64,000 nucleotides of DNA from Marinobacter guineae. GTDB taxonomy: Bacteria > Pseudomonadota > Gammaproteobacteria > Pseudomonadales > Oleiphilaceae. The notes beneath the pieces were generated by a model. The model saw only the letters and a list, made by a program, of their open reading frames with translations. It did not search any database and was not told the origin of the DNA. Where the stretch lies: assembly GCF_002744735.1 (NCBI RefSeq), contig NZ_KZ319340.1:653030-717029 (forward strand), written 5' to 3'. Position numbers and translations under genes: made by a program. Below are positions 1-9,212 of this stretch, in pieces (the stretch's first letter is position 1; each line of letters begins with the position of its first letter).

Positions 1-948
1 CCGGCGACCAGCGAGCAGATTGCCAGAGCTGGCGGCCTGAACGAGCGGTACGTCAGGGAATGGCTGTCGGTGATGGTGACCGGCGGCATTGTCGATTATC
101 ATCCCGTCGACAAGACCTTTTCGCTGGATCCGGCCCACGCCGCCTGCCTGACACGCAGCGCTAGCCCGAACAACCTGGCGGTAACCGCCCGATTTATTCC
201 GCTGATCAGCAGCATGGAGTCAGACCTGCTGGCGTGTTTCCGGACCGGTGAAGGCTTATCCTACAGCGCCTACCCCTGCTTTCACGAAGTGATGGCGGAA
301 GACAGCCATCAGACCGTGGTCAGCGCTCTGTTCGACCATATCCTGCCGCTGGTCCCGGAGTTGCGTGAACGCCTCAACCAGGGCATTTCAGTGCTGGACG
401 CCGGCTGCGGACGTGGTCTGGCCCTGCTCGCCCTGGCCCAGGCTTTCCCGAAAAGCCGGTTCACCGGTTTTGATCTGTGCGAGGAAGCGTTTGCACCTAC
501 CCGGGAGAGAGCCCGCTCACTCGGGCTGTCCAACCTGACGTTCGAACCCAGGGATCTCCGGGATTTCCGGCAACCGGCGGCCTATGATCTGATCACCAGC
601 TTTGATGCGGTTCATGACCAGGCAGACCCGGCCGCCTTGCTGAAAGGCATTTGCGGAGCCCTCCGGCCTGGAGGGATTTACCTGATGCAGGATATTGCCG
701 GCTCAAGCTTCCTGGAAAACAACCTTGAACATCCCCTCGGGCCACTGCTTTACACCATATCCTGTGCCCACTGCACACCGGTTTCCCTCGCTCAGGGCGG
801 ACCTGGCCTTGGCACGCTCTGGGGTGAAGAAAAGGCCGAACAGATGCTCCGCCAGGCAGGCTTCCGCGATATTACGTCCCAGCGTCTGGAGCACGACCCG
901 TTCAACGTTTACTTCATTGCCCGCAACGGGGAGGGACGCAGCTCATGA
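1..948 (+). CDS. SAM-dependent methyltransferase with N-terminal winged helix (5' truncated)
   Basis: The reading frame is open from base 1, so the true start lies outside the window. The first visible residues (PATSEQIARAGGLNERYVRE) look like the dimerising winged-helix segment found at the N-terminus of Rv2258c-like class I methyltransferases. The SAM-binding motif I follows (VLDAGCGRGLALLALA, about 120 residues into the visible part), then an acidic motif II (FTGFDL) and a motif IV-like stretch (YDLITSFDAVHD). The methyl acceptor is unknown. Codons at 70 (GTG) and 73 (ATG) could be mistaken for starts, but the upstream homology argues against them. It ends with an ATGA that creates a doubtful overlapping ORF. 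Confidence 0.8.
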   Translation, partial: PATSEQIARAGGLNERYVREWLSVMVTGGIVDYHPVDKTFSLDPAHAACLTRSASPNNLAVTARFIPLISSMESDLLACFRTGEGLSYSAYPCFHEVMAEDSHQTVVSALFDHILPLVPELRERLNQGISVLDAGCGRGLALLALAQAFPKSRFTGFDLCEEAFAPTRERARSLGLSNLTFEPRDLRDFRQPAAYDLITSFDAVHDQADPAALLKGICGALRPGGIYLMQDIAGSSFLENNLEHPLGPLLYTISCAHCTPVSLAQGGPGLGTLWGEEKAEQMLRQAGFRDITSQRLEHDPFNVYFIARNGEGRSS

Positions 949-1053
949 CTAAATACCTTTTAGGGCTCTATGCGCTCATGGCACGCCCGGCCATCGGACT
1001 GGCCTACCGGGATTACCGTCAACAGGTACCTGCGTTTGTTCCTTCGCTCCGCC

Positions 1054-1416
1054 TTACCCTATACGGACAAACGGTAGCAGGCTCAGCCCCGCTATCACCA
1101 GAATCGCCAGACAGGCGGCCAGGGTCCGGACCGGATGGCGCCGGAGCATAAACCAGACACCGCCTGACTCGCCGCGGGCCAGGTTTTCCTCGTATACCCG
1201 CCGCTGGGTTTCCTGACGCTGCCGATGATAGGCCTCAAGCAGCGCCCGGGCCCGGGCGGCCTCATCGTCATCGTGCACCCAGAACCCCCCCATACTGATA
1301 CCCCAGCGGCTTGGCGATGTCTCGTAATAAACCACGTCATGGGCTTCGAACAGGGCCCGGATTTCATCGGCTTCGTCATCGGGCACATGGCGCAGGTTCA
1401 TCAGATGGTGGGGCAT
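1054..1416 (-). CDS. DUF6164 family small membrane protein
   Basis: This 120-residue protein has the pattern of DUF6164: an N-terminal domain beginning MPHHLMNLRHVPDDEADEI, a WGIS-GG-W signature near residues 38-46, an Arg/Glu-rich helix, and one C-terminal transmembrane helix (about residues 98-117, LAACLAILVIAGLSLL). The N-terminal half resembles a small ferredoxin-like regulatory fold, which is an inference only. Function is unknown. It converges on the methyltransferase side and is divergent from the DUF2868 gene, with about 88 bases between starts. Confidence 0.7.
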   Translation of the reverse strand: MPHHLMNLRHVPDDEADEIRALFEAHDVVYYETSPSRWGISMGGFWVHDDDEAARARALLEAYHRQRQETQRRVYEENLARGESGGVWFMLRRHPVRTLAACLAILVIAGLSLLPFVRIG

Positions 1417-1504
1417 GCAGGCTCGTTGTCTGGTATCGGGTGCGGGAATCCCTATATCCTAACACCAAAGCACCATTGGCCGAATCCACCACCCGGGACA
1501 CTGA

Positions 1505-2917
1505 ATGACCGATAGCCCCCTCCGCCTGCTGCTGGGTTTTGATGCCCAGGCGCAACGGGACAAATCACAACCGCCGGCTTTCCTCCATCGCCGCGACCGC
1601 AAATTCGCTCTGGTTTGCGAAGAGCAGGGCGTTGCCCCGGATGCGACCCGCTGGCTGGCACACCTCAACCGTCTGAGCGGGCCCGACGCAACACCGCCAA
1701 CGACGGACCAGACCCTGACTTTCTGGCGCCGGGTCAATACCGGCTTTGCGGCGGTCGGGATCGTTGCCGGCGTACTTACCATGGTCGGGCTGCTGTTTTA
1801 CGACGGTGGCCAGCGTATCAATATCACCGTTTTTCTGGCCTTCGGGTTGCTCCAGTTGCTGCTGGCCCTGTTCACCAGCATGCAGTCAATTGTCGGCTGG
1901 CAGCCCTGGCGCTGGCTTATAAGGCGGTTCCAATCCGGCGAGGCGAGTAAAGGAACGATTAACAGGCTGCACCCTTTGTTGATGGCCAGGGCAGCCCATC
2001 TCGGCGGCCTTTGCTTTTCAGTCTCAGGCCTGGTCACGCTACTGGTCATGGTGGTGGTACAGGATCTGGCCTTCGGCTGGAGCACCACACTGGAGACGGC
2101 TGCCGCAAACTACCACCAGCTGGTACAGATCATCGCCTCCCCCTGGGCCTGGTTATGGCCGGCGGCAGCGCCCGATCTCGCCCTGATCGAAGCCACCCGC
2201 TTTTTCCGGGCCGGAACCGAAGGCGCCAGCCCGGATCCTGCCCTCTGGGGGCAATGGTGGCCATTTGTCACCATGCTGTGGGCGACCTGGGTACTGCTGC
2301 CGAGACTGCTCCTGTTGCTTCTGACCTCCGCGTTGGTCCGGAACCGGGCACGCCGGCTAATATCCAGCCACCCGGCAATGCATGCGCTGCTGTACCGCAT
2401 GGAAACGCCGGCCCTGGATACCGGCAATGAGCACAACGATGCCGACGATCTGCCGGACACCCGGATTCGCGACAATCTGCTTCCGCTGCCAGACAGCGAT
2501 ACCCTGCTGTGCTGGGCTGGCGCCGGAGAACCGGAACTGCCCGAGGCCCTGCGCTCAGAGAAAAAACTGATTCTCCGGGCCGGAGGCAGAGCCAGTCTCA
2601 CGGAAGATGAGCAGGCCCTGAATCAGATAGCTGATCACCTGAAGACCGGAGGTAACACCGTAATTCTGCTGACCCGATGCTGGGAACCGCCAACCGGTGA
2701 GCTTCAGGATTTCCTGGATTCAGCCCGCGGAATCTGGCCCAGTGGCACCCGGGTAGCGCTCGTGCCCCTGGCAGCCGATATCAATCGCGAACCAGCGGGG
2801 CACCAGATTCAGCCCTGGCTTCGGTTCGCTGAACGGGTCGGCAACGAATTCGTGCGGGTGTCACTGCCACCACTTCAATGGCCGGTCCCTCACACCGCCA
2901 GCGGGGAGCCATCATGA
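1505..2917 (+). CDS. DUF2868 domain membrane protein
   Basis: A 470-residue protein with several hydrophobic segments (about residues 75-95, 108-128, 165-190, 255-280) separated by soluble stretches; the last ~150 residues are soluble. The family (DUF2868) has no assigned reaction but is regularly found immediately upstream of a DUF3482 GTPase, as here. The stop codon overlaps the start of the GTPase (ATGA at 2914-2917), so the two are probably translationally coupled and act together at the membrane. Start: ATG at 1505. No clear SD is visible, but earlier starts are blocked by the divergent DUF6164 promoter region. Confidence 0.75.
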   Translation: MTDSPLRLLLGFDAQAQRDKSQPPAFLHRRDRKFALVCEEQGVAPDATRWLAHLNRLSGPDATPPTTDQTLTFWRRVNTGFAAVGIVAGVLTMVGLLFYDGGQRINITVFLAFGLLQLLLALFTSMQSIVGWQPWRWLIRRFQSGEASKGTINRLHPLLMARAAHLGGLCFSVSGLVTLLVMVVVQDLAFGWSTTLETAAANYHQLVQIIASPWAWLWPAAAPDLALIEATRFFRAGTEGASPDPALWGQWWPFVTMLWATWVLLPRLLLLLLTSALVRNRARRLISSHPAMHALLYRMETPALDTGNEHNDADDLPDTRIRDNLLPLPDSDTLLCWAGAGEPELPEALRSEKKLILRAGGRASLTEDEQALNQIADHLKTGGNTVILLTRCWEPPTGELQDFLDSARGIWPSGTRVALVPLAADINREPAGHQIQPWLRFAERVGNEFVRVSLPPLQWPVPHTASGEPS

Positions 2918-4344
2918 CGCAGGCACCCACCTTCGCCGTGGTCGGGCACCCAAACAAGGGCAAATCCAGCGTGGTTGCCACCCTATCCCAAAACGATGCC
3001 ATCGCCATTGCCCTGGAGCCTGGCACCACCCGAAAGCGCCAGGCCTACCCCCTGAAAGTGGACGGAAAAATTCTCTACACGCTAGTGGACACACCCGGTT
3101 TCCAGCGCCCGAGGCGGGTACTGGAATGGCTGGAGGCCCACAGTGTGTCAGCCTCAGACCACGCCGACACTGTGAAGGCTTTCGTGACTCAGCATCAGGG
3201 CGATGGGCGGTTCGTTGATGAATGCGAGCTGCTGACACCGTTGCTGGAAGGCGCCGGCATTATCTATGTGGTGGATGGATCGGTGCCTTACAGTGCCGAG
3301 CATGAGGCGGAAATGACCATCCTGCGCTGGACTGGCCGTCCAAGCCTCGCTCTGATCAACAGCATTGGTGCCGATGACTTCAGTGCCACCTGGCAGGCCG
3401 CCCTCAGCCAGTTCTTTCAGGTAGTCCGCAAGTTCGATGCGGTTCGCGCCCCGTTTGATCAGCATTTGAGTCTTTTGCGCGCATTTGGCCAACTGGAGCC
3501 TGACTGGGAAGATCCACTTGAACAGGCCACCCACTACCTGTCCGGGCAGCGGCAGCAACGCCGTCGGCAGGCCTCAGCGCTGGTGGCCAGGGCTCTGGAG
3601 GACATGATGTCGTTCCGGGAGAAACGCACTCTGACCGCCAGCCAGGCCGCCGAAACCAGTGACGGCTCATTGGCCGACCAGTTACGTCAGCACTGGTATC
3701 GCCATCAGCGCCAGCGGGAACAGACCCTGCGCGTGGACATTGAGCATCTGTACCAGCACCAGCGCATCCGCCGCCAGGAAGCGGAGCTGGAGTGGCACAG
3801 CGAGCACGATCTGTTTTCCGAAGACAGCCGCAAAGCCTGGTCGGTCAGCAAACGTTACCTGGCCACCGCCGGCTTCGGCGCAGGTGCCGTAAGCGGAGCA
3901 GGCATCGACGCCCTGACTCTCGGTTCGTCCCTGGGAGCCGGCGCCCTGGTAGGTGGCCTGATTGGCGCTGCCGGCAGCTATTTCTACGGCGACCGGCTCG
4001 CCCTGCCGGCGCTGAACATCGGCGTGCTCCGGGACGGATTGAAAACAGCGACCTTCGGACCTGTACAGGACAGCCAATTCGGCTATGTTGTATTAGGGCG
4101 TGCGATTGATCACTGGTGGCACATCAGCCACCGGAACCACGCCGGCCGGGAACTGCTGGATCTGGAGCCAGCGGATCACCACTGGCTGGAAAGCCTTGAT
4201 AAAAGTAGCCGACAAGACATTCAGCGGGCCTTCGACAAGTGCCGAAAACGGCGTCCCCTGGACGAACGCCAAAGGGAGAAATTCACTGCGGCCATTGAAC
4301 AATCCATGGCGGTCTACGACGATTGGCGGTTGAATCGGACCTGA
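2914..4344 (+). CDS. GTPase with C-terminal DUF3482
   Basis: TRAFAC-class GTPase. The G1 P-loop GHPNKGKSS lies near residue 10, a threonine-rich G2 region near EPGTTRKR, and G3 is DTPGF. The G4 position reads INSIGADD instead of the usual NKxD, so guanine specificity may be relaxed. After a long helical region with Arg/Gln-rich repeats comes a glycine/alanine-rich hydrophobic stretch (about residues 315-360: AGFGAGAVSGAG, GALVGGLIGAAGSYF) that could dip into the membrane; this is the DUF3482 part. I chose ATG 2914, with GGGGAG 7 bases upstream, rather than an in-frame start at 2878, because it gives the usual N-terminus and a 4-base overlap with the DUF2868 gene. Confidence 0.82.
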   Translation: MTQAPTFAVVGHPNKGKSSVVATLSQNDAIAIALEPGTTRKRQAYPLKVDGKILYTLVDTPGFQRPRRVLEWLEAHSVSASDHADTVKAFVTQHQGDGRFVDECELLTPLLEGAGIIYVVDGSVPYSAEHEAEMTILRWTGRPSLALINSIGADDFSATWQAALSQFFQVVRKFDAVRAPFDQHLSLLRAFGQLEPDWEDPLEQATHYLSGQRQQRRRQASALVARALEDMMSFREKRTLTASQAAETSDGSLADQLRQHWYRHQRQREQTLRVDIEHLYQHQRIRRQEAELEWHSEHDLFSEDSRKAWSVSKRYLATAGFGAGAVSGAGIDALTLGSSLGAGALVGGLIGAAGSYFYGDRLALPALNIGVLRDGLKTATFGPVQDSQFGYVVLGRAIDHWWHISHRNHAGRELLDLEPADHHWLESLDKSSRQDIQRAFDKCRKRRPLDERQREKFTAAIEQSMAVYDDWRLNRT

Positions 4345-4394
4345 AAGGGATGTTTATACTTAAAGGCTATTCCATCACACAATGAGGAATGCGA

Positions 4395-4790
4395 ATGAAA
4401 ATCGTACGAGTGCAAGACATCATTGGTACCGAACGCGAAGTCAGCGGTCCGGGCTGGACCAGCCGCCGCATGCTGCTGAAAAAAGACGGCATGGGTTTCT
4501 CTTTCCACGAAACCATCATCCCGGCGGGCGCTGAACTCAACCTCTGGTACAAGCACCACCTGGAAGCGGTGTATTGTGTTGCCGGCAACGGCACCATCAC
4601 CGATAAGGCGACCGGGGAAACCCACGAAATCTCCGACGGCACACTCTACGCACTCGACAAGCATGATCAGCACACCCTTCGCGGTGGCACAGAAGACATG
4701 CGACTGATCTGTGCCTTCAACCCACCGGTCACCGGAAGTGAAGTACACGACGAAGACGGCGCCTACCTGCCGGATACCAGCGAAGACTGA
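4395..4790 (+). CDS. ectC: L-ectoine synthase (solitary)
   Basis: EctC closes N-gamma-acetyl-diaminobutyrate to the compatible solute ectoine. The 131-residue cupin aligns end to end with the family: [36 protein letters not shown], and the C-terminal [15 protein letters not shown]. The metal ligands known from characterised EctC crystal structures fall at the same numbers (Glu57, Tyr85, His93), and the substrate residues Trp21, Arg25, Thr40 and Tyr52 are present, so it should be active. ectA and ectB are not in this window. The next gene is an MFS carrier 11 bases downstream, suggesting one transcript. The start is ATG 4395 behind GAGGAATGCG; ATG 4389 in the same frame is too close to that SD. 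Confidence 0.92.
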   Translation: MKIVRVQDIIGTEREVSGPGWTSRRMLLKKDGMGFSFHETIIPAGAELNLWYKHHLEAVYCVAGNGTITDKATGETHEISDGTLYALDKHDQHTLRGGTEDMRLICAFNPPVTGSEVHDEDGAYLPDTSED

Positions 4791-4801
4791 TCCGCTGATT
4801 C

Positions 4802-6010
4802 GTGGCTGAATACCAGGCCGCAAACACACCGCCATCGCCAGCCAAGCTGCTGCCGGTGGCGGTGCTGCTTTGGCTGGCCGGCATTTACCTACGCATACCG
4901 GTGCTGGTGGCTCCCCCCCTGGCACCGTTCATCAGCGATGAGCTGGCGCTGACCCAGGCCCTTACAGGCGCCCTGACCACCCTGCCCATTCTGATGCTGG
5001 CAGTCGGCTCCATGCCCGGCTCACTGGCTATCGCCCGAATCGGCCCACGGAACACCCTGGCTCTGGCCATGGTGATCATGGTGATCGGCTCCGCAGGCCG
5101 AGGCCTGGTTCCCGACACCTTCACACTGATGCTGGCCAGCGCCGTCATGGGGTTTGGCATCGCCATGATGCAACCGGCACTGCCTGCACTGCTGCCGAGA
5201 TGGCTGGAACCCCACCACCTGGCCCTGGGTTCTGCCATCTACATGAACGGCATGCTGATGGGCGAATTCATCGGCGCAGGCATAACCCTGCCAGTGCTCA
5301 TGCCCCTGCTCGACAACAGCTGGCGCGCCACCCTGCTGGTCTGGTCACTGCCAGCGCTACTGGTTGCCGCTGCCCTGTTTCTGCCAAAACGGGACCGCGC
5401 CCGCCCCGTCCGCAAAGTGGCCTGGCTGCCAGACTGGAGCAACCCGCTCACCCTGAAAATCGGCCTGCTTCTGGGCCTCTCAGGCTCCATGTTCTTCGGC
5501 CTGAACGCCTACATGGGTAGCCTTTTGGAACAGCAAGGCCAGTTCAACAAACTCGCCGACGCCCTGTTCTGGTTCAACATCGCCCAGGTCTTCGCCTCCC
5601 TGACCATGCTGAAAATGGCCAGAGTGTGGGTTGGCCGACGCTCCGCGATCATCATCACCGCCTCCCTGAGCGTCATCGGCACCCTCGGCGCCATCTCCCT
5701 GACCGGCTGGTGGTCCATCGCCAGCGCCACCGTCATGAGCCTCAGCGCCGGCATCCTGCTGATCCTGCTGGTCGCGGTACCACCCCTGGTCACCTCCTCA
5801 GAAGAAACCGGCCGCCTCTCCGCCGGCACATTCCTGGTCGGCTACACCCTGGCGTTTTTCATCCCCATGCTCGGAGGCTTCCTGGCCGACTGGACCGGCG
5901 ACGCCAGACACGCCATCCTCACCATCATCGCCTACAGCCTGCTGGTTCTCCCCCTGGCGTTTACCCTGGACCTGAGACGAAAAAGGACCAGCCCGAAGAC
6001 TGATCCTTAA
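4802..6010 (+). CDS. MFS transporter, CynX/NimT-like
   Basis: A 402-residue major facilitator with about 12 hydrophobic segments. The arrangement (short N-terminus, LPVAVLLWLAGIYLRIP helix, APFI--ELALT loop, GPRNTLALAM after helix 2-3) resembles the cyanate/2-nitroimidazole (CynX/NimT) branch. The substrate cannot be read from sequence. It starts 11 bases after ectC with a GTG; no ATG precedes transmembrane helix 1, so the GTG is likely right. Co-transcription with a solitary ectC makes uptake of an ectoine precursor or movement of ectoine itself a reasonable guess, no more. It converges on the decarboxylase gene. Confidence 0.8.
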   Translation: MAEYQAANTPPSPAKLLPVAVLLWLAGIYLRIPVLVAPPLAPFISDELALTQALTGALTTLPILMLAVGSMPGSLAIARIGPRNTLALAMVIMVIGSAGRGLVPDTFTLMLASAVMGFGIAMMQPALPALLPRWLEPHHLALGSAIYMNGMLMGEFIGAGITLPVLMPLLDNSWRATLLVWSLPALLVAAALFLPKRDRARPVRKVAWLPDWSNPLTLKIGLLLGLSGSMFFGLNAYMGSLLEQQGQFNKLADALFWFNIAQVFASLTMLKMARVWVGRRSAIIITASLSVIGTLGAISLTGWWSIASATVMSLSAGILLILLVAVPPLVTSSEETGRLSAGTFLVGYTLAFFIPMLGGFLADWTGDARHAILTIIAYSLLVLPLAFTLDLRRKRTSPKTDP

Positions 6011-6041
6011 AAAAGACACCCCGCCCTGCGGCCAGACCCAA

Positions 6042-7217
6042 TCAGATGTAATAGTCCTTCAACGGAGGAAACCCGTTAAATTCAATAGCACTATAGGTCG
6101 TCGTATAAGCCCCGGTAGAAAGCCAATACATCCGATCCCCGATGGCCAGATTCAACGGCAGCGGATACTTATGGTGCTCATACATGATATCGGCACTGTC
6201 ACAGGTCGGCCCCGCAATCACGCAGTCCTCGCCTTCACCCACCTTCTCCGTCCAGATCGGAAACTTGATCGCCTCATCCAGTGTCTCGATCAATCCCCCG
6301 AACTTGCCGACATCGGTAAACACCCAGCGATGCAGGGCCGTCCGGGATTTCCGGGAAATCAGTACCACCTCACTCACCAGCACACCGGCGTTGGAAATCA
6401 GTGACCGGCCCGGCTCGATGATGATCTCCGGCAGCTCGTCGCCGAAGTCCTCACGCAGAAAACGCACGATTTCCTCCGCGTACACCTTCAGCTCGTTGGT
6501 GCGGGTAATGTAATTGGCCGGAAAACCACCGCCCATGTTGATCATCTTCAGCTCAATGCCGTCTTCTTCCTTCAAACGCTCGAAAATCACCTTCACCTTG
6601 CTCAGGGCCGCATCCCAGGCGCCAATTTCCCGCTGCTGGGAACCCACATGGAAGGACACACCGTAGGGCACCAGGCCCAGATCACGGGCCAGGATCAGCA
6701 GATCCATGGCCATGTCTGTCTGGCAGCCGAACTTACGGGACAACGGCCAGTCCGCCGTCAGCGTGCCCTCGGTGAGAATACGCACATACACCTTAGAGCC
6801 CGGGGCGGCCTTGGCAATGTTACGAAGATCCGCCTCGGAGTCGGTCGCAAACATGCGCACACCTTTCTCGAAAAAGGTGCGAATGTCCCTGGCCTTCTTG
6901 ATGGTATTACCGTAGCTGATGCGCTCACCAGTCACACCCAGGGCCATTACCTTGTCCAGCTCATACACCGACGCGATATCGAAACAGGCGCCCTTGTCAC
7001 GCAGCATGGTCAGGATCTGCGGAGCAGGGTTGGCTTTCACCGCGTAGTACACCCTGGCGTAGGGGAAACCTTCCACCAGCTCTTCGTACTGGCGATCAAC
7101 AGTGGCGGTATCGATCACCACGAACGGGGTTTCTTTGCCATCGGCAAAGTCCTTGATGCGCTTGAAAGTCTCGGCGCTGTAGTAATCGGCAATGTTGGCG
7201 TTGGCAGCTTCGGTCAT
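6042..7217 (-). CDS. Type III PLP-dependent decarboxylase (ornithine/lysine)
   Basis: Alanine-racemase-fold decarboxylase of about 391 residues, the length of pseudomonad SpeC-type ornithine decarboxylases. The PLP-binding lysine lies in YYAVKANP, the pocket glycines in MINMGGGFP, the phosphate-binding segment in IIEPGRSL, and the catalytic cysteine in GPTCDSADIM. It would make putrescine (or cadaverine) for polyamine synthesis in the cytoplasm; ornithine versus lysine preference cannot be decided by eye. The open frame continues upstream to 7271, but ATG 7217 (MTEAANANIADYY) is preferred because it gives the family N-terminus and has GGAGG 12 bases upstream. Confidence 0.88.
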   Translation of the reverse strand: MTEAANANIADYYSAETFKRIKDFADGKETPFVVIDTATVDRQYEELVEGFPYARVYYAVKANPAPQILTMLRDKGACFDIASVYELDKVMALGVTGERISYGNTIKKARDIRTFFEKGVRMFATDSEADLRNIAKAAPGSKVYVRILTEGTLTADWPLSRKFGCQTDMAMDLLILARDLGLVPYGVSFHVGSQQREIGAWDAALSKVKVIFERLKEEDGIELKMINMGGGFPANYITRTNELKVYAEEIVRFLREDFGDELPEIIIEPGRSLISNAGVLVSEVVLISRKSRTALHRWVFTDVGKFGGLIETLDEAIKFPIWTEKVGEGEDCVIAGPTCDSADIMYEHHKYPLPLNLAIGDRMYWLSTGAYTTTYSAIEFNGFPPLKDYYI

Positions 7218-7397
7218 GGGTGGTGTGTCCCTCCACAGGGCAAACAGGCATAAAAAAAGGCGCCCCAGCAACGCTGCAGCACCCGTAAGATAACGCGATC
7301 ATCGGGCTTTTCTGGCGGCCCCGATATGAGCATATCTACCCATAAGTAATCGACGACAAACCAGTCACTTATGGCATGAAACCTGGCCGGGAAACTC

Positions 7398-8288
7398 TCA
7401 GACAGCCACCGGCCACAAAGGCCTCGGGTCCACCGGGCCATCGGGGTCCCTGGGCTCCGTCTGACGGCGTAGATAGCCGAGAATGGCGCCCTGCATATCC
7501 GTGCCCTGACCCAGTCCCTGATTGCCAAACAGCCGGTTGAATTCCAGCACGTAGGGATAGCCCTCCACCAGGGCGATGTCGAAGCCAGCGTGATCCACTT
7601 CCAGCTCCCGGGCCAGTCGAAGTGCCAGATCCGTCATTACCTTCGGTACCGGGCTGGAGTCAATGCGACCACCCCGGGCCACATTGTTGTAAAAACCCTG
7701 ATCTGCCTGGGTGCGCCAGTAGGCCGTCAGCACCCTGTCTCCAATTACCACAATCCGGGCATCCCGATCCAGGGGGAGATATTCCTGGGCGTAGAGGACG
7801 TCGGTGCATTCGCAGTAACGGCGCCAGTCCGCCCGGGTTTCAATCAGCCACACCCCTTCACCCATGCTGGCCTTTGGCAACTTGGCCACAAACGGATGGG
7901 TCATGGTATCCCAGATCATCTCCCGCTCCACCGGGCCATTGGCCTCGATCCAGGTCCAGGGGGTGTGCTCGGGGGCTACCGTCTGAAAAGCACGGGTCAT
8001 TTCAATCTTGTCGTGGCCGATTCGATAACTGGCAATGCTCGGGAAAACCCGGCACTTAAGCCCATGAACCAGGGCATTCAGCTGCCAGTACTCAGGAAAC
8101 AGCACCCAGTCCGCTTCCCGCAGAAGCGCCTTGTGGCGCAGGAACTGATCCGGTTTGACAACGGTGGTGTTGGGAAAGCCCAGGGTCCGGAAAATATCAA
8201 AGGAGACAAGGTGCATGTTACAGCGGCACTCAGGGAAGATTGCGCGCATTTTATACAGCGCTCGAATTCTGGCAAGCAGTATTTTCAT
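7398..8288 (-). CDS. ATP-grasp (RimK-like) protein
   Basis: About 296 residues. The ATP-grasp core is visible as PFVAKLPKASMGEGVWLI (nucleotide-binding lysine and flexible loop), LYAQEYLPLDRDARIVVIGD (central strand and adenine/Mg region), and VEGYPYVLEFNRLFGNQGL (metal-binding E-x-N). The N-terminal domain is short. Such proteins ligate a carboxylate to an amine or thiol using ATP; the substrates here are unknown. It sits between a polyamine-type decarboxylase and a divergent eIF-2B-like gene with no clear operon. The frame is open to 8306; ATG 8288 (MKILLARIRALY) gives a more natural first strand, but its SD is weak. Confidence 0.72.
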   Translation of the reverse strand: MKILLARIRALYKMRAIFPECRCNMHLVSFDIFRTLGFPNTTVVKPDQFLRHKALLREADWVLFPEYWQLNALVHGLKCRVFPSIASYRIGHDKIEMTRAFQTVAPEHTPWTWIEANGPVEREMIWDTMTHPFVAKLPKASMGEGVWLIETRADWRRYCECTDVLYAQEYLPLDRDARIVVIGDRVLTAYWRTQADQGFYNNVARGGRIDSSPVPKVMTDLALRLARELEVDHAGFDIALVEGYPYVLEFNRLFGNQGLGQGTDMQGAILGYLRRQTEPRDPDGPVDPRPLWPVAV

Positions 8289-8357
8289 CCATAGGCCATC
8301 AGACAAATGCTCTGGCCACTGCTACCCTTGGGCTGAATGGCACTCGGGATAGGCAAT

Positions 8358-9212
8358 ATGCAGGCGCTTGATACAAAGGCGGAGACTCTACTCGCTGGTG
8401 TACGGGAGGACTACCAGTCCGGTGCCACTCAGCTGGCCAGTCGCACGCTCAACCAACTGCTTTCGTACCTGGATGACGTCAAACCCGACGCCGAAGCCCT
8501 GTCTCGCCTGATATCGGAACTTCGGGCCGCCCGCCCGAGCATGATCGTGATTGGCAACGCCCTTGGAATGGTTCAGGAACGCTGGTCAGAAGCCCGGGAC
8601 CATCCCCGACAGGCGATTCTCGACACCCTTCGACAACTCGAAAACGCCAGCATGGCGATCGCCCGCCACGCGCGACGCCAGTTACCTGACAATCCCGTGA
8701 TAATGACCCACAGCGCCAGCTCGGTGGTGCTCGCACTGCTTCGGGAGCTGGCCGAAGCCGGTCCGCCCTTCTCGGTCATCTGCACCCAGAGCAGTCCCGG
8801 GTTTGAGGGCCATATCCTGGCCCGCGCCCTGAATGACCTGGCGGTTCCGGTCACCCTGATTACTGATGCCCAGATGGGCGTGTTTGTCACCAGCGCGGAT
8901 GTGGTCATCACCGGGTGTGATACCTGGCTGACAGACGGCTATTTCGTGAACAAGGCCGGCACAGGGCCGCTTGCACTGTCGGCGCAGGCCGCTGGCAAGC
9001 CTTTCTGGGTTCTGGCGGACAGCTTTCGCAACAGCGATGCCAGCCACGATTCGGTCACCCTTGAGGAGATGCCCGCCAGCGAGCTCAAGGCCCCGGAGGG
9101 GCACTGGATAACCCCGCGCAACGTTTATTTCGAAACCATTCCGCAGCGGCTGGTCAGCCTGCGAATCAGCGAACAGGGCGTTTTTTCGTTCCCTGCTGAG
9201 CCTCGGCGGTAA
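8358..9212 (+). CDS. eIF-2B alpha/beta/delta-like protein (sugar-phosphate isomerase fold)
   Basis: The C-terminal two thirds carry the IF-2B/MtnA/R15P-isomerase family pattern: MTHSASSVVLALLRE, a long mixed alpha/beta domain, and the hallmark VVITGCDTWLTDGYFVNKAGTG. In bacteria this fold includes methylthioribose-1-phosphate isomerase and ribose-1,5-bisphosphate isomerase, but the protein is shorter than MtnA, so the reaction is undecided. Start: ATG 8358 follows GGATAGG by a few bases; ATG 8337 is an in-frame alternative. Its 3' end overlaps the convergent hrpB gene by 47 bases. Confidence 0.7.
   Translation: MQALDTKAETLLAGVREDYQSGATQLASRTLNQLLSYLDDVKPDAEALSRLISELRAARPSMIVIGNALGMVQERWSEARDHPRQAILDTLRQLENASMAIARHARRQLPDNPVIMTHSASSVVLALLRELAEAGPPFSVICTQSSPGFEGHILARALNDLAVPVTLITDAQMGVFVTSADVVITGCDTWLTDGYFVNKAGTGPLALSAQAAGKPFWVLADSFRNSDASHDSVTLEEMPASELKAPEGHWITPRNVYFETIPQRLVSLRISEQGVFSFPAEPRR

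Noticed and set aside
945..1151. 68-codon ORF starting in the ATGA at the end of the methyltransferase gene
   Set aside because: It overlaps the convergent DUF6164 gene by about 98 bases, its second half looks like shadow translation rich in Pro, Gly and Arg, and there is no recognisable family. Possibly the stub of a lost gene, but not supportable.
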